Positions 8,994 to 18,267 of a stretch of DNA of 64,000 nucleotides are shown here, piece by piece. Position 1 is the first letter of the stretch, and each line of letters starts with the position of its first letter. This stretch comes from Cytobacillus oceanisediminis (GTDB taxonomy: Bacteria; Bacillota; Bacilli; Bacillales; Cytobacillaceae). A program made the translations under genes and the position numbers. The notes under the pieces were generated by a model. It was not told where the DNA came from and made no database searches. It saw only the letters and a list, made by a program, of their open reading frames with translations. The DNA lies in assembly GCF_022811925.1 (NCBI RefSeq), contig NZ_CP065511.1, forward strand, positions 3,031,501 to 3,095,500, in the 5' to 3' direction.

Positions 8994-10277
8994 CTACATA
9001 TTGACAGTTTTATTTTGATTTACATGTGTCTTCTTTGAAGAAAACCTGTCCAGTCTAAACGGAGTTAAATCAATATCTGACTTGCCCTTTGTAATGAGGT
9101 CACTCATAACACTGCCTGTTGATAGTGCCATGGAAATTCCACTCATCGCATGGCCGGACGCGATAAATAGATTATTCAGTGAAGGCACTTTCCCTAATAT
9201 GGGCAAACCATCGGGAGTCATAGGCCGCATTCCGCACCATGCCTGCTCATCTCCGCGAACTGATGTACGTAAATATTGAGCCGCAGAACTCTTTAAACTA
9301 TCAATTCGCCGCTGATCCAGATTAGTATTAAGGCCAGACAGTTCCATTGTTCCTCCGATTCTTACTGAATCATGAAACGGGCTTATCGTCACCCTTGAAT
9401 CTCCTAAGTAAAGCGGCTGCTGAAACTGAATGGAAGGTTTAGAAATGGTGATGCTGTAGCCTTTCCCTGCAGTCATGGGGATGTGCAATCCAGCTTGTCT
9501 TAAAACCCGTCCTGCCCAGGCTCCTGCAGTGACAAGAAAGTGATCCCCTTCAATGGTTTTCTCTCGGATTTTAACCCCACTGATCTTGTCCCCTTCTTGG
9601 ATAAATCCCATTGCTTCCGTATGGGAAAGTACCTCAGCCCCATTTGAGATAAGCCAGTCTTTTAGAGCTTTTGTAAGCGTTTCAGGGCGAACATGCCGTT
9701 CAGAAGGGAGATAAATGCCTCCAGCCACTGCATCAGAAAGGGCCGGTTCCATTTCCAGTACTTCTTTTTTAGATTTTGCAGCAGGCGCAGGCAAACCAAA
9801 GCTCTCAACAATACTATAGTTATCTAGCTTTTCATCAATATAACTTTTGTCTAAGAATACAAAAAGCAGCCCTTTTCGATGCATTTCAAATTCAAGACTG
9901 CCATCTTGCTCCAGTTCATCGAACAATCTCAAGGTATTTCTGCTCAATTCCAAACCTGCGGTATACCCCTTTTGGTAGGCATCTTCACTGCAATACTTCC
10001 AAAATTGGATTAGCCAGGGGGACAATGAGGGGAAAATGGATGGCTTAATATATAGAGGACTATCCCGCTTTAACATCCACTTTAGACTTGACTTAATTAG
10101 ACCCGGAGCAGGAACCGGATCGGATAAACTGGGGCACACCCATCCCATATTTCCGCTCGAACATTCCGCTCCGGGTTCACCCTTGTTAATTAATACTACA
10201 TCCATTCCCTTTTTCCTAAGGAAAAAAGCGCTTGCTAAGCCAATGATTCCTCCGCCAATAACGATAGCTTTCGTCAT
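8994..10277 (-). CDS. FAD-dependent D-amino-acid dehydrogenase-like oxidoreductase (DAO family)
   Basis: Oxidises an amine or D-amino acid to the imine. FAD-binding GGGIIGLASAFFLRKKG is at the N-terminus; ECSSGNMGWVCPS and the C-terminal WCGMRPMTPDGLPILG plus SGHAMSGISMA are DadA-type motifs. With ATG 10277 (427 aa) a GGAGGGG ribosome site is correctly placed; an ATG at 10292 overlaps that site and is rejected. Probably transcribed with the cyclodeaminase-family gene downstream. It could equally use sarcosine, N-methylglycine derivatives or D-proline; the family does not tell. Confidence 0.8.
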   Translation of the reverse strand: MTKAIVIGGGIIGLASAFFLRKKGMDVVLINKGEPGAECSSGNMGWVCPSLSDPVPAPGLIKSSLKWMLKRDSPLYIKPSIFPSLSPWLIQFWKYCSEDAYQKGYTAGLELSRNTLRLFDELEQDGSLEFEMHRKGLLFVFLDKSYIDEKLDNYSIVESFGLPAPAAKSKKEVLEMEPALSDAVAGGIYLPSERHVRPETLTKALKDWLISNGAEVLSHTEAMGFIQEGDKISGVKIREKTIEGDHFLVTAGAWAGRVLRQAGLHIPMTAGKGYSITISKPSIQFQQPLYLGDSRVTISPFHDSVRIGGTMELSGLNTNLDQRRIDSLKSSAAQYLRTSVRGDEQAWCGMRPMTPDGLPILGKVPSLNNLFIASGHAMSGISMALSTGSVMSDLITKGKSDIDLTPFRLDRFSSKKTHVNQNKTVNM

Positions 10278-10701
10278 TCCCTTCCCCTCCATTAATAGTA
10301 ATTCTTCAATATAGGATAATACTATAATTGTACAGATAGAATTTTCTGAATAAAATGTACAATATATATAATAAAAAGGGGTTTTCAGCTAAATTTTTTG
10401 TGGCATTTTACATTCTTATGTGCAGAAACTTAAAAGACATAGCTAAGAATATGGTGAAAATAGTCTAATTACAGCTGGGAAGAGGCATATTTTTTGTGGA
10501 ATTTGCACATAGATAAAGACTTTCATAGATAATATATTTAAAATACAGAATTTTTTAAATAAATCGAATACTTATTCGGTGAAGGAGGGATAATAAATAA
10601 CGGTTTTTTCTGTTGGTTCGATCTATTTATGCAGCACGCGCCCTATTAATGTTTTAGAGATCCTATATTTTTGAGGCTTGATAACAAAGGGGTTGATTAA
10701 T
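10278..10701. promoter_or_regulatory. divergent intergenic control region
   Basis: 424 bp, very AT-rich, between the flavoprotein and the NSS transporter. It contains a spaced inverted repeat TTGTACA (10328-10334) / TGTACAA (10356-10362) near the minus-strand start, and a direct repeat ATTTTTTGTGG with related flanks at 10393 and 10489 (96 bp apart), which may be activator sites. No ORF of note and no confident -35/-10 pair. Confidence 0.4.
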
Positions 10702-12219
10702 TTGAAAGAGAACCAGGTGGTTTGGGGTTCAAGGATTGGATTTATATTGGCAGCTATGGGAATGGCAGTGGGTACCGGAAATATTTGGAGGTTCCCGCGA
10801 ATGGTTGCCGAACATGGCGGAGGTTCTTTCTTAATCGGCTGGGCCATTTTTTTATTTGTCTGGTCATTGCCGCTTATCATGGTTGAAATATTCATCGGAA
10901 GAAAAACCAGAATGGGAACGATGGGGTCCTTTGGAGAATTTATCGGCAAAAAATTTGCCTGGTTTGGACCTATCATCACGATCGTTTTAGCCGGAATCAC
11001 ATTTTATTATTCTGTAGTAGTGGGCTGGACTTTTAAATACTTCATCTTAGCATTACAGGGAACTTTTACAGAAAAAATTGACTCAGCAGCCCAGTGGGAA
11101 AACTTTACGGGTCATGCGGCAGAACCAGTCATTTATCACTTTATTGCAGCTGCCCTTTGTGGAATTGTCGTTTTTATAGGGGTTACAAAGGGAATTGAAA
11201 GAATGTCTAAGATATTCCTGCCGCTTTTATTCCTTTTACTCATCTTTACTGCTTTCCGCTCCATCACCTTGCCAGGAGCTATAGAAGGGCTTTCATACAT
11301 GTTTACACCTCAGTGGGAATATCTAGGGAAAGCATCAACTTGGCTTCAGGCTTTATCACAATCTGCATGGTCAGTCGGTGCTGGCTGGGGATTGTATGCC
11401 ACCTATGCCATTTATACAAAAAAACGTGATGACATTGCCCAAAATTCGTTAACAGCAGGCCTCGGAAACAACTCAGTCGAATTACTTGCCGGTTTAACCA
11501 TCATTCCAGCTATCTTTGCTTTAGCACCTTCGCAAGAATATATTACCCAGGCAACAAGTTCAGGCAACACCGGCTTAACCTTTATTTATATGGTAGAATT
11601 GATTAGCGTCATGCCGCAGACTTATATCTTTGGCGTTGCATTTTTTGGTGCATTGGCATTTGCAGCTTTTACTTCATTAGTTGCAATGGTTGAATTGATT
11701 ACTAGAAACCTATCAGACTATGGAATCCGCAGAAACAAAGCAATCCTGCTAACTGTTGTTTTGATTTTTCTTGGCGGGATCCCTTCAGCCATTAATATGA
11801 AAGTGTTCAATAACCAGGATTGGGTTTGGGGAGTTGCGTTGCTGCTTTCATGCTTCCTGTATGCGTACGCTGCGATTAAATATGGTGTCGAAAAAATGCG
11901 TGACGAAATAAATGAAGTCAGCTTCATTAAGATAAACAAATGGTGGGTTTATTCCATTAAATATTTAATACCCGCTCTGTTTGTCATAGTAACTGGATGG
12001 TGGCTATATCAGGGTGTGACATGGTATCCGGACACTTGGTGGAAGCCATTCGAAGAATTCAATGTTGGAACAATAATCCTGCAGCTCGGAATTACTTTCC
12101 TGCTTGCATTCGTGCTGCTTCGATTTAATAAAAGATTAAGAAGCTCTGTTAAAGAAGAAGGACTAAACGATCAAGAAACTCCGATTCCTTCAAATACAGA
12201 CATCAAGGAGGAATTATAA
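10702..12219 (+). CDS. NSS-family sodium-dependent amino-acid transporter
   Basis: Sodium symporter of the SLC6/LeuT fold in the cell membrane, 505 aa, 11-12 membrane segments. TM1 carries the family signature GMAVGTGNIWRFPRM; TM6 region AWSVGAGWGLYATYA binds substrate in relatives. I choose TTG 10702 because AAAGGGG (10686-10692) lies 9 nt upstream; a TTG at 10678 has no ribosome site. Its stop codon overlaps the start of a 35-residue MetS-like gene, the pairing known for the MetPS methionine/alanine importer. Substrate probably a small neutral amino acid. Confidence 0.88.
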   Translation: MKENQVVWGSRIGFILAAMGMAVGTGNIWRFPRMVAEHGGGSFLIGWAIFLFVWSLPLIMVEIFIGRKTRMGTMGSFGEFIGKKFAWFGPIITIVLAGITFYYSVVVGWTFKYFILALQGTFTEKIDSAAQWENFTGHAAEPVIYHFIAAALCGIVVFIGVTKGIERMSKIFLPLLFLLLIFTAFRSITLPGAIEGLSYMFTPQWEYLGKASTWLQALSQSAWSVGAGWGLYATYAIYTKKRDDIAQNSLTAGLGNNSVELLAGLTIIPAIFALAPSQEYITQATSSGNTGLTFIYMVELISVMPQTYIFGVAFFGALAFAAFTSLVAMVELITRNLSDYGIRRNKAILLTVVLIFLGGIPSAINMKVFNNQDWVWGVALLLSCFLYAYAAIKYGVEKMRDEINEVSFIKINKWWVYSIKYLIPALFVIVTGWWLYQGVTWYPDTWWKPFEEFNVGTIILQLGITFLLAFVLLRFNKRLRSSVKEEGLNDQETPIPSNTDIKEEL

Positions 12220-12326
12220 TGACTGCATCAGCAATAATTATGATGATCTTAACCTTGGGCTTATTCTGGGGGGGCTTTTCCTATATGGTTTATAGAACCC
12301 TTACAACAGACTACGATGACAAATAA
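12219..12326 (+). CDS. MetS-like small subunit of the NSS transporter
   Basis: A 35-residue single-pass membrane peptide (MTASAIIMMILTLGLFWGG then SYMVYRTLTTDYDDK). It starts at an ATG overlapping the transporter stop (TAATG) and has a strong AAGGAGG site. Length, a hydrophobic helix ending in WGG and the position directly behind an NSS gene match the MetS family, which is required for transport by MetP in Corynebacterium. It should form a complex with the upstream transporter. Confidence 0.8.
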   Translation: MTASAIIMMILTLGLFWGGFSYMVYRTLTTDYDDK

Positions 12327-12471
12327 GAAAAGCGCAAGGCGCCCGCCTATCGGCGACAAGCTTAAGACAAGCGCTGGCAGAAGGCGTTCTTTGCCTTCAG
12401 AAGTGATTGGCTTAAGACCTCGAGCCGATGGCGCCTGGAGCTAGACAGTTATCGAAGTTCTAAATTTTATA
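12327..12471. repeat. dispersed bcr-like repeat element, copy 1
   Basis: Non-coding GC-richer block beginning GAAAAGCGCAAG and ending GGAGCTAGACAGTTATC. The same ends, plus shared CGACAAGC and a TTTTATAC tail, flank the block at 45908-46185, with a different interior. It contains short inverted pieces (AGGCG...CTTTGCCTT). It looks like a member of a Bacillaceae repetitive family, not a gene. Confidence 0.6.
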
Positions 12472-12486
12472 CATTATTTTAATATT

Positions 12487-12536
12487 AAAAAAGGTGCCAG
12501 GTTCCATCATTTGATGGTTAACCTGGCACCTTTTAT
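12487..12536. terminator. rho-independent terminator between convergent genes
   Basis: GGTGCCAGGTT pairs with AACCTGGCACC around a loop containing CATCATTTGATG, with A-run before and TTTT after. It can terminate the NSS-MetS unit and the minus-strand amine oxidase that ends at 12537. Confidence 0.8.
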
Positions 12537-13856
12537 TTACTCCGCATGAACATAATGTTTGCTTAATAAATACTTATTTACTTTTCTGCTTACAGTTATT
12601 CCGTTCTCTATTGCGCCGTCAATGAAGCCTGCCCAGCCATTTGCATAGGTCGTACCGGCTAAAAACACAGAACCTTCAGGTGTGTTCCACTCTTCATGAT
12701 AGGCAGTTAACTGTTTGGGTTTCAGCATAGGCCAGGTTTCTTTTGAAAACTCGTCATTGACCCAATCGTGGCCTGTGCTTTCAAGTACTTGTATATCCGG
12801 AATCCAGTATTTTAATGCCGCTTCTACCGCTTCCCTGTCGTTCGGATTCAGCTTTGCTGCACTTGGCCCAAAACCGACAAGGATGCTATTGCCATCAGCA
12901 TACCGATCCAAATGAACTGAATTTAAAAGATAGCTGCCAGGGGCTAATGCATCGAATGGTTCTAATTCTCCTTTTACTTTTGCCCACACTTTAACTCCTT
13001 TTGAGGTTTGTCCCTCTCTGGAAGATTCCTGTTTGGCTTCTGAAAGCGCTGGCTGGAACTCAATGTTATTTAGAGTCGTTAATGGCACTGTAACGATCAC
13101 TGCCTTGGATGCATAACATTCCCCTTCTGCCGTAAAGACTTTAGCAGCTCCATCTTCATGTTCAATTCGTCCAACGATGGCAGATAACTTAATTTCCGCA
13201 CCACTGTCCGCAGCAATTGATTCGATTAACTTCCTGGTTCCATGTTTTAAGCGGAAGCTCGAGATCATCGCACTGTGAGTATCCCAGTTTCCTTGGGAAA
13301 AAGCCCACCAGCGAAATATTTGTGTAACCGCACCTTCTGCAGGATCTCCGCAATAATCCGATGCAATCCAGCCATGCAGCACATCGAATTCCTCTGTTGT
13401 TAAATTGATATCTTTTAAGAATTGCTCTCCAGATACATTATCCAAATTCCGGAAACTTTCTGTATGAAGGGGTTCAAATGGAAATGGCATGTGCTTATTG
13501 CTTTCCTTCATGACCCTTTCAACAGTTGCTCTAAGCCTTACTTTAAATTCAGCCGCTGATGATGAATAAGTTTTTCCGCCTGTAATCCAATACACTTTTT
13601 CTGCTTTTGGCCCTGAAGCCAGTTCGAGCCCATATCGCGTAATTTCAGACCATACATGCGGCTGATGCCAATGAACATATGTACCTCCCATTTCGAGGTC
13701 TGACCCTAAACGGTGATCCACCCATGTTCTGCCGCCAAGTCTATCACGCGCCTCCAGGACTAATACTTTTTTGCCCAGCATCTTTAACTCCCTTGCAGCA
13801 GTCAATCCGGAGAAACCTGCGCCAATGATAATAACATCATAATTTTTTATATTCAT
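12537..13856 (-). CDS. flavin monoamine oxidase family protein
   Basis: FAD enzyme that oxidises a primary or secondary amine. N-terminal dinucleotide fold GAGFSGLTAARELK and EARDRLGGRTW (residues 12-48), the second MAO motif GGTYVHWHQPHVW after it, and C-terminal GTTYANGWAGFIDGAIENG, which contacts FAD. 439 aa is usual. No Sec signal, so cytoplasmic. ATG 13856 has GGAG 10 nt upstream; ATG 13865 is too close to it. It lies behind an APC permease and a Rieske oxygenase on the same strand, suggesting import and breakdown of an amine or amino acid. Confidence 0.85.
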   Translation of the reverse strand: MNIKNYDVIIIGAGFSGLTAARELKMLGKKVLVLEARDRLGGRTWVDHRLGSDLEMGGTYVHWHQPHVWSEITRYGLELASGPKAEKVYWITGGKTYSSSAAEFKVRLRATVERVMKESNKHMPFPFEPLHTESFRNLDNVSGEQFLKDINLTTEEFDVLHGWIASDYCGDPAEGAVTQIFRWWAFSQGNWDTHSAMISSFRLKHGTRKLIESIAADSGAEIKLSAIVGRIEHEDGAAKVFTAEGECYASKAVIVTVPLTTLNNIEFQPALSEAKQESSREGQTSKGVKVWAKVKGELEPFDALAPGSYLLNSVHLDRYADGNSILVGFGPSAAKLNPNDREAVEAALKYWIPDIQVLESTGHDWVNDEFSKETWPMLKPKQLTAYHEEWNTPEGSVFLAGTTYANGWAGFIDGAIENGITVSRKVNKYLLSKHYVHAE

Positions 13857-13889
13857 CTTCTTCATTCTCCTCTCAGTTTTATTGAAATA

Positions 13890-13920
13890 AACTGCAGCAC
13901 CTTATAGGCGAACTGCAGTT
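13890..13920 (-). terminator. inverted repeat between permease and amine oxidase
   Basis: AACTGCAG (13890-13897) / CTGCAGTT (13913-13920), followed on the minus strand by a weak T-rich tail. Probably a partial terminator after the permease. Confidence 0.4.
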
Positions 13921-13929
13921 AAAATATTT

Positions 13930-15345
13930 TTATAGTTCATCCCCCACAGCTGGGGTTACATTCTCTGCATTAATAGGCAATGTGATCTTTTTGCGGGTAT
14001 ACATGAAGTAATAATACACATAGCAAAGGGCTATAAAGCCAAAACCCCAATAAAGAGAGGTTCTCTGTGTAGGATCAAAGGCCATAACTGCAAAGATGGA
14101 CAGACACATGACAATGCATAAGATCGGGATAAAAGGATATAAAGGCACCTTATATTTTAAATCCTCCACTTTCCCGCCATTTTTCATATATTGTCTGCGG
14201 AACCCTATTTGTGCCGCGGCAATGGCCAGCCATGTAAGTGTGCCGCCAATGCCGCTGACAGCCAGCAGAACTACAAATAATGTATCTGCTGCTACATAAC
14301 TCGTTAATAGTGATAACAGTGCAAAACCAAGAGTCACTAAAAGGGCATATGAAGGCACACCTCGCTTATTCAGCTTTCCAAAGACTTTTGGAGCCATCCC
14401 TGTTTCTGAAAGCGAATACATAATTCTTGTACAGGCGTAGAGACCCGTGTTTCCGACAGATAAGATGGCCGTTAAGATAACAAAGTTCATAATATCTGCT
14501 GCATATGGAATGCCTACCATATCAAAGACTGTTACAAACGGACTTTCCATCACTCCAGCTTCTTGCCATGGAACAATGGCTGATAAAACAAAGATAGCCA
14601 GAACATAGAACAGCAGGATTCGAAAAACGATAGTCCGAATGGCTCTTGGAATATTTTTTTCTGGCTCTTCCGTCTCTCCTGCAGCCACACCCATAATTTC
14701 CGAACCCTGAAATGCATAGATCACGGACATCATTGAAATGAATACCCCAACCAAGCCAGCTGGGAATATACCGTCCCCAATGAAATTGGTTAAGTATGGA
14801 GCAGGAGTGCTATCCATCGATATTGCGCCAAAAATTGCTCCTAAACCGATTACGATAAATAAGATGACAGTAAAGACTTTAATTCCCGCAAACCAATACT
14901 CCGTTTCAGCAAAAGCCTTCGTTGTAAGCGAATTAATTGAAAATAATAGCACTATAAAGATTGCGCACCATATCCATGTTTGAACATCTGGAAACCATCT
15001 TTTCATCAGCAATCCTGCAGCCACGAATTCAAGTCCGACATACATGGCCCAGCTCAGCCAATAGACCCAGCCGACAACAAAGCCGGTTGCAGGACCAATA
15101 AACTTGGTCGCATGCGCCTGAAAGGAACCTGAAACAGGCATAACAACAGACAATTCTCCCAGACAGACCATAGCCAAATACATTAAAAGACCGCCAACAA
15201 GGTATGCCATTATTGCACCTGCGGGTCCAGCCTCGCCTATTGCATATCCCGAACCAAGGAATAGTCCTGTTCCGATAATTCCTCCCAGCGACATCATAAA
15301 TAAGTGGCGGCTTTTCATTTGCCTTTTTAATTTTGATTGACTCAT
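13930..15345 (-). CDS. amino acid permease, APC superfamily (AAT family)
   Basis: Twelve-TM amino acid:proton symporter, 471 aa. TM1 signature GGIIGTGLFLGSG at residues 17-29, followed by GAIMAYLVGGLLMYLAMVCLGE and the AAT pattern SGSFQAHATKF; YAFQGSEIMGVAAGETEEPEKNIPRAI lies after TM6. ATG 15345 has AGGGTG upstream. The relatives transport GABA, arginine/ornithine, asparagine or proline, so the substrate is open. A cre site lies 40 nt before the start. Confidence 0.88.
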   Translation of the reverse strand: MSQSKLKRQMKSRHLFMMSLGGIIGTGLFLGSGYAIGEAGPAGAIMAYLVGGLLMYLAMVCLGELSVVMPVSGSFQAHATKFIGPATGFVVGWVYWLSWAMYVGLEFVAAGLLMKRWFPDVQTWIWCAIFIVLLFSINSLTTKAFAETEYWFAGIKVFTVILFIVIGLGAIFGAISMDSTPAPYLTNFIGDGIFPAGLVGVFISMMSVIYAFQGSEIMGVAAGETEEPEKNIPRAIRTIVFRILLFYVLAIFVLSAIVPWQEAGVMESPFVTVFDMVGIPYAADIMNFVILTAILSVGNTGLYACTRIMYSLSETGMAPKVFGKLNKRGVPSYALLVTLGFALLSLLTSYVAADTLFVVLLAVSGIGGTLTWLAIAAAQIGFRRQYMKNGGKVEDLKYKVPLYPFIPILCIVMCLSIFAVMAFDPTQRTSLYWGFGFIALCYVYYYFMYTRKKITLPINAENVTPAVGDEL

Positions 15346-15384
15346 ATTTCACCCTGCTTTCAGATTAAATTCAATCATTTTATT

Positions 15385-15398
15385 AGTAAGCGCTTACA
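15385..15398. promoter_or_regulatory. cre site upstream of the amino acid permease
   Basis: AGTAAGCGCTTACA: the complementary strand TGTAAGCGCTTACT matches 13 of 14 positions of the CcpA consensus and its core is palindromic. It lies between the Rieske gene stop and the permease start, so CcpA probably represses the permease when preferred sugars are present. Confidence 0.65.
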
Positions 15399-15415
15399 AA
15401 AATGGTGAAAAAATT

Positions 15416-16507
15416 TTAGTCTACGGCTGCAGCTGTATCTTTAGGAAGCGGCAGTACTTTTTCAAGATCTCTCTGAATCATTAAATGGAAATGGTGAACC
15501 AGATTTTCGGTCAGCGAGAATCTCCCTTGTGAATAAGCCCCTGTCTCTATCCCTGTTTGTACCATCTCACAAATATCAAGATCTTCTTTTCTAACAAGCT
15601 CATCCATTTTCATTAACTCTTTTTCTTCCTCTGTAATCTCATCACCCAAGAAAAACGTTGTGTACACATATTTTGTGGTTTTAGAGTCTATTGGTATAGA
15701 TTGATGAATGGATAGATTAGCTGGCCCCGGATCGAAAGAAAACCATGTATTTGGATAAAGCCAATAATACCTGCCTCCTTGTCCCATCTCAAAGTCCAAA
15801 TTTCTCCCCTTTAAGGGTGTTCCCTGATAAGAATAATAATCGGACATGGTCATCTCGTATTGCTTCATATCAAGTTTTGAAACGAGTGTCTTATGTACGA
15901 TTGAACAATGATCGCACTCGAGATAATTATCAATGCCTATTTTCCAATTTGAACGGCAGATCGTCTCTTTTACGGATACACGGTTTAAGCTTTCCAGGTC
16001 GTATTTTGCCACATGCTTGAAAAGATCAGGGTATTGAACTTTCATTGAAATAGCATCCGGATTAAGATTGACAAAAATAAAAGAGTGCATAATTTCCAGT
16101 TTAATCGTTTTTAAGCAGAAATCCTGATGATCGAAATGATCGCACCCCTTCATATTCGGAGCTTTGAGGAGCGAACCATCTGTCCGGTACGTCCAGGCAT
16201 GATAGGGACAAGTAAAAACGGCCTTATTCCCTTCCCCTTCCGCCAGCTTGGAAGCGCGATGAGAACAAACATTATAAAACGCCCGCAATTCTCCGTCCTG
16301 TCCGTGACTAATAATAATGGGGCGGTCAGCCACATCAGCCGTAAAATAATCTCCCGGCTTGCTAACTTGACTCATATGTCCTGCATATTGCCAAGTCTTC
16401 CTGAAGATTTCTCTTTTTTCCGCCTCCAAAACCTTTGGATCCGTATAAATCCACGACGGCAGTGTATGAGCTTCACTTAAGGTATTACTGACTCTAACTT
16501 CTTTCAA
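15416..16507 (-). CDS. Rieske-type non-haem iron oxygenase, alpha subunit
   Basis: Oxygenase with a Rieske [2Fe-2S] cluster feeding a mononuclear iron centre; relatives demethylate quaternary amines (glycine betaine, carnitine, stachydrine) or hydroxylate rings. Rieske ligands are clear: C81-x-H83 and C100-x2-H103 (CSHRA, CPYHAW). The iron site is in NYLECDHCSIVH (Glu198, His201, His206). 363 aa is short-type GbcA/CntA size. No ferredoxin reductase gene is nearby, so electrons must come from another locus. The neighbouring amine-oxidising flavoproteins make a betaine-type demethylase the best guess. Confidence 0.85.
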   Translation of the reverse strand: MKEVRVSNTLSEAHTLPSWIYTDPKVLEAEKREIFRKTWQYAGHMSQVSKPGDYFTADVADRPIIISHGQDGELRAFYNVCSHRASKLAEGEGNKAVFTCPYHAWTYRTDGSLLKAPNMKGCDHFDHQDFCLKTIKLEIMHSFIFVNLNPDAISMKVQYPDLFKHVAKYDLESLNRVSVKETICRSNWKIGIDNYLECDHCSIVHKTLVSKLDMKQYEMTMSDYYSYQGTPLKGRNLDFEMGQGGRYYWLYPNTWFSFDPGPANLSIHQSIPIDSKTTKYVYTTFFLGDEITEEEKELMKMDELVRKEDLDICEMVQTGIETGAYSQGRFSLTENLVHHFHLMIQRDLEKVLPLPKDTAAAVD

Positions 16508-16652
16508 AATCTTTTCCCTCCTTTTACAAATACATCTAAAAACACTAAAATCAGTGTATTAAACTTATTTTAAATTAAAAATATTCTGAATTATATGTTT
16601 AAATTAAACAAAAACAGGGATTTTAAAAAAGCTATTTTTGGTTTTTTCATCT

Positions 16653-16682
16653 AAAAAACTGCAGGCAACTAGGTCTGCAGTT
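16653..16682 (-). terminator. terminator of the amino acid ABC transporter operon
   Basis: Minus strand AACTGCAG, 9-10 nt loop, CTGCAGTT and then TTTTTT. It lies 20 nt after the ATPase stop. Confidence 0.75.
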
Positions 16683-16701
16683 CACTTACTCTTATATATG
16701 A

Positions 16702-17454
16702 CTAATCATTAACTTGCATTAAAAACCGTTTTGTTCGATCTTCCTTCGGGTTGTTAAAAATGTCTTCAGAGTTTCCTTCCTCTACAATTACACCGCCATC
16801 CATGAAGATGACTCTGTCAGCTACCTCTTTCGCAAATTTCATTTCATGTGTGACAACTACCATGGTCATGCCTTCATTCGCCAAGTCCTTCATTACCTGG
16901 AGAACCTCCCTGACAAGTTCGGGATCTAATGCCGAAGTAGGTTCATCATAAAGCATTACATCTGGGTTCATTGACAGCGCTCGGGCTATTGCTACACGCT
17001 GCTGCTGTCCTCCTGATAGCTGTGAAGGATAATGGTGACAGCGTTCTCCAAGTCCAACTTTTTCAAGGAGAGTATACGCTAATTTCTCTGCTTGTTCTTT
17101 CTCCATTCCCTGTACAACTATTGGACCTTCCATGACGTTTTCAATTGCCGTTTTATGAGGAAACAAATTAAATTGCTGAAATACAAATCCAGTTCTTTTC
17201 CGCAGCTCTCTTATTTCATTTTTACGTGAACGATTTGGCTTACCTCCTGCAGTTATTTTTTGAGATCCAATTTGAATGGTGCCTTCAGTTGGTTCCTCTA
17301 AAAAGGTTAAACAGCGGAGGAGAGTGGATTTACCGGAACCGCTTGGTCCCATCAAGACAACTACTTCACTTTTATTTACAGAAAGGTTTATTCCATGAAG
17401 AACTTCCGTTTCTCCGAATCTTTTCTTTAAATTTTCTAATTGTATTACACTCAT
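16702..17454 (-). CDS. polar amino-acid ABC transporter ATP-binding protein (GlnQ type)
   Basis: Powers the importer whose permease and binding protein lie upstream on the strand. Walker A GPSGSGKS at residues 36-43, Q-loop [11 protein letters not shown], signature LSGGQQQR near 143, Walker B VMLYDEP and the H-loop VVVTHEM. 250 aa from ATG 17454; the frame opens further to a TTG at 17466 that is too close to GGAGG. Last gene of the unit. Confidence 0.93.
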   Translation of the reverse strand: MSVIQLENLKKRFGETEVLHGINLSVNKSEVVVLMGPSGSGKSTLLRCLTFLEEPTEGTIQIGSQKITAGGKPNRSRKNEIRELRKRTGFVFQQFNLFPHKTAIENVMEGPIVVQGMEKEQAEKLAYTLLEKVGLGERCHHYPSQLSGGQQQRVAIARALSMNPDVMLYDEPTSALDPELVREVLQVMKDLANEGMTMVVVTHEMKFAKEVADRVIFMDGGVIVEEGNSEDIFNNPKEDRTKRFLMQVND

Positions 17455-17556
17455 GATTGCCCCCAATCCTCCGATTTGCCAGAAATAATATTACAAATTT
17501 TAAAGGCTGCTCTTTTTATAAGAGAATGCTCTTTAATTGCTGAAAACCAAATGGAA

Positions 17557-18213
17557 TTATACGGCTACATGCTTGGAAGCGCGTTTTTCAAATCGATCCA
17601 ATATAGCTGTAAAGAAAGCAATCAGAACCCAATAAAGTGCAGCTGCAACCAAGTAAATTGTCAGCGGCTCAAACGTTTTGGCTATTATCAAAGAAGACAT
17701 TTGCAGTAACTCTGTAACAGTAATGACAGATACCAGGGAAGTATCCTTGATTAAAATGATAAAGGTATTCGACATGGTCGGTATGGCTACACGTAAGCTC
17801 TGTGGCAGAATAGTATGTCTCATGGCCTGACTATAGGTCATTCCCAGTGATACAGCTGCCTCCATCTGTCCCTTGTCAATTGATAGGATGGAAGCGCGAA
17901 ATGATTCAGATAAATACGCCCCAGCGTTTAAGCTTAATGCGAGAATCCCAGATGGGATGGGATCAAGTTCAATATTAATTTGCGGCAAACCATAATAAAT
18001 GACAAAAATTTGTACAAGCAGCGGAGTTCCGCGAAAAACAGATACATATGCTTCAGCTGTCTTAACTAATACGGTTATTTTTGAAATTCGTGCCAAAGCC
18101 GTAAAAAAACCAAGAAAAAGTGCAATCACAATGGATATCACAGCTAAAAATATAGTCATCAAGGTTGCATATAGTAATGGCGGCAAGGCTTCTATTACAA
18201 TTAAAAAATCCAT
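17557..18213 (-). CDS. polar amino-acid ABC transporter permease
   Basis: HisM/GlnP-type membrane subunit, 218 aa with five or so membrane segments. EAYVSVFRGTPLLVQIFVIYYG and the cytoplasmic ATPase-contact loop EAAVSLGMTYSQAMRHTILPQ (EAA motif) are typical. ATG 18213 follows GGGGAGGA at 7 nt. Only one permease gene is present, so it should work as a homodimer. Confidence 0.9.
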   Translation of the reverse strand: MDFLIVIEALPPLLYATLMTIFLAVISIVIALFLGFFTALARISKITVLVKTAEAYVSVFRGTPLLVQIFVIYYGLPQINIELDPIPSGILALSLNAGAYLSESFRASILSIDKGQMEAAVSLGMTYSQAMRHTILPQSLRVAIPTMSNTFIILIKDTSLVSVITVTELLQMSSLIIAKTFEPLTIYLVAAALYWVLIAFFTAILDRFEKRASKHVAV

Positions 18214-18267
18214 AAGCACTCCTCCCCTTTAACTATCTTCTTCATCTAGGAATGGACATATTGATCT

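Noticed and set aside
10470..10520. Sigma-54 promoter (GGCAT...TTGTG / GGAATTTGCA)
   Set aside because: The GG and GC elements do not have the required 10-bp spacing in any register, and no sigma-54 activator domain is present in the window.
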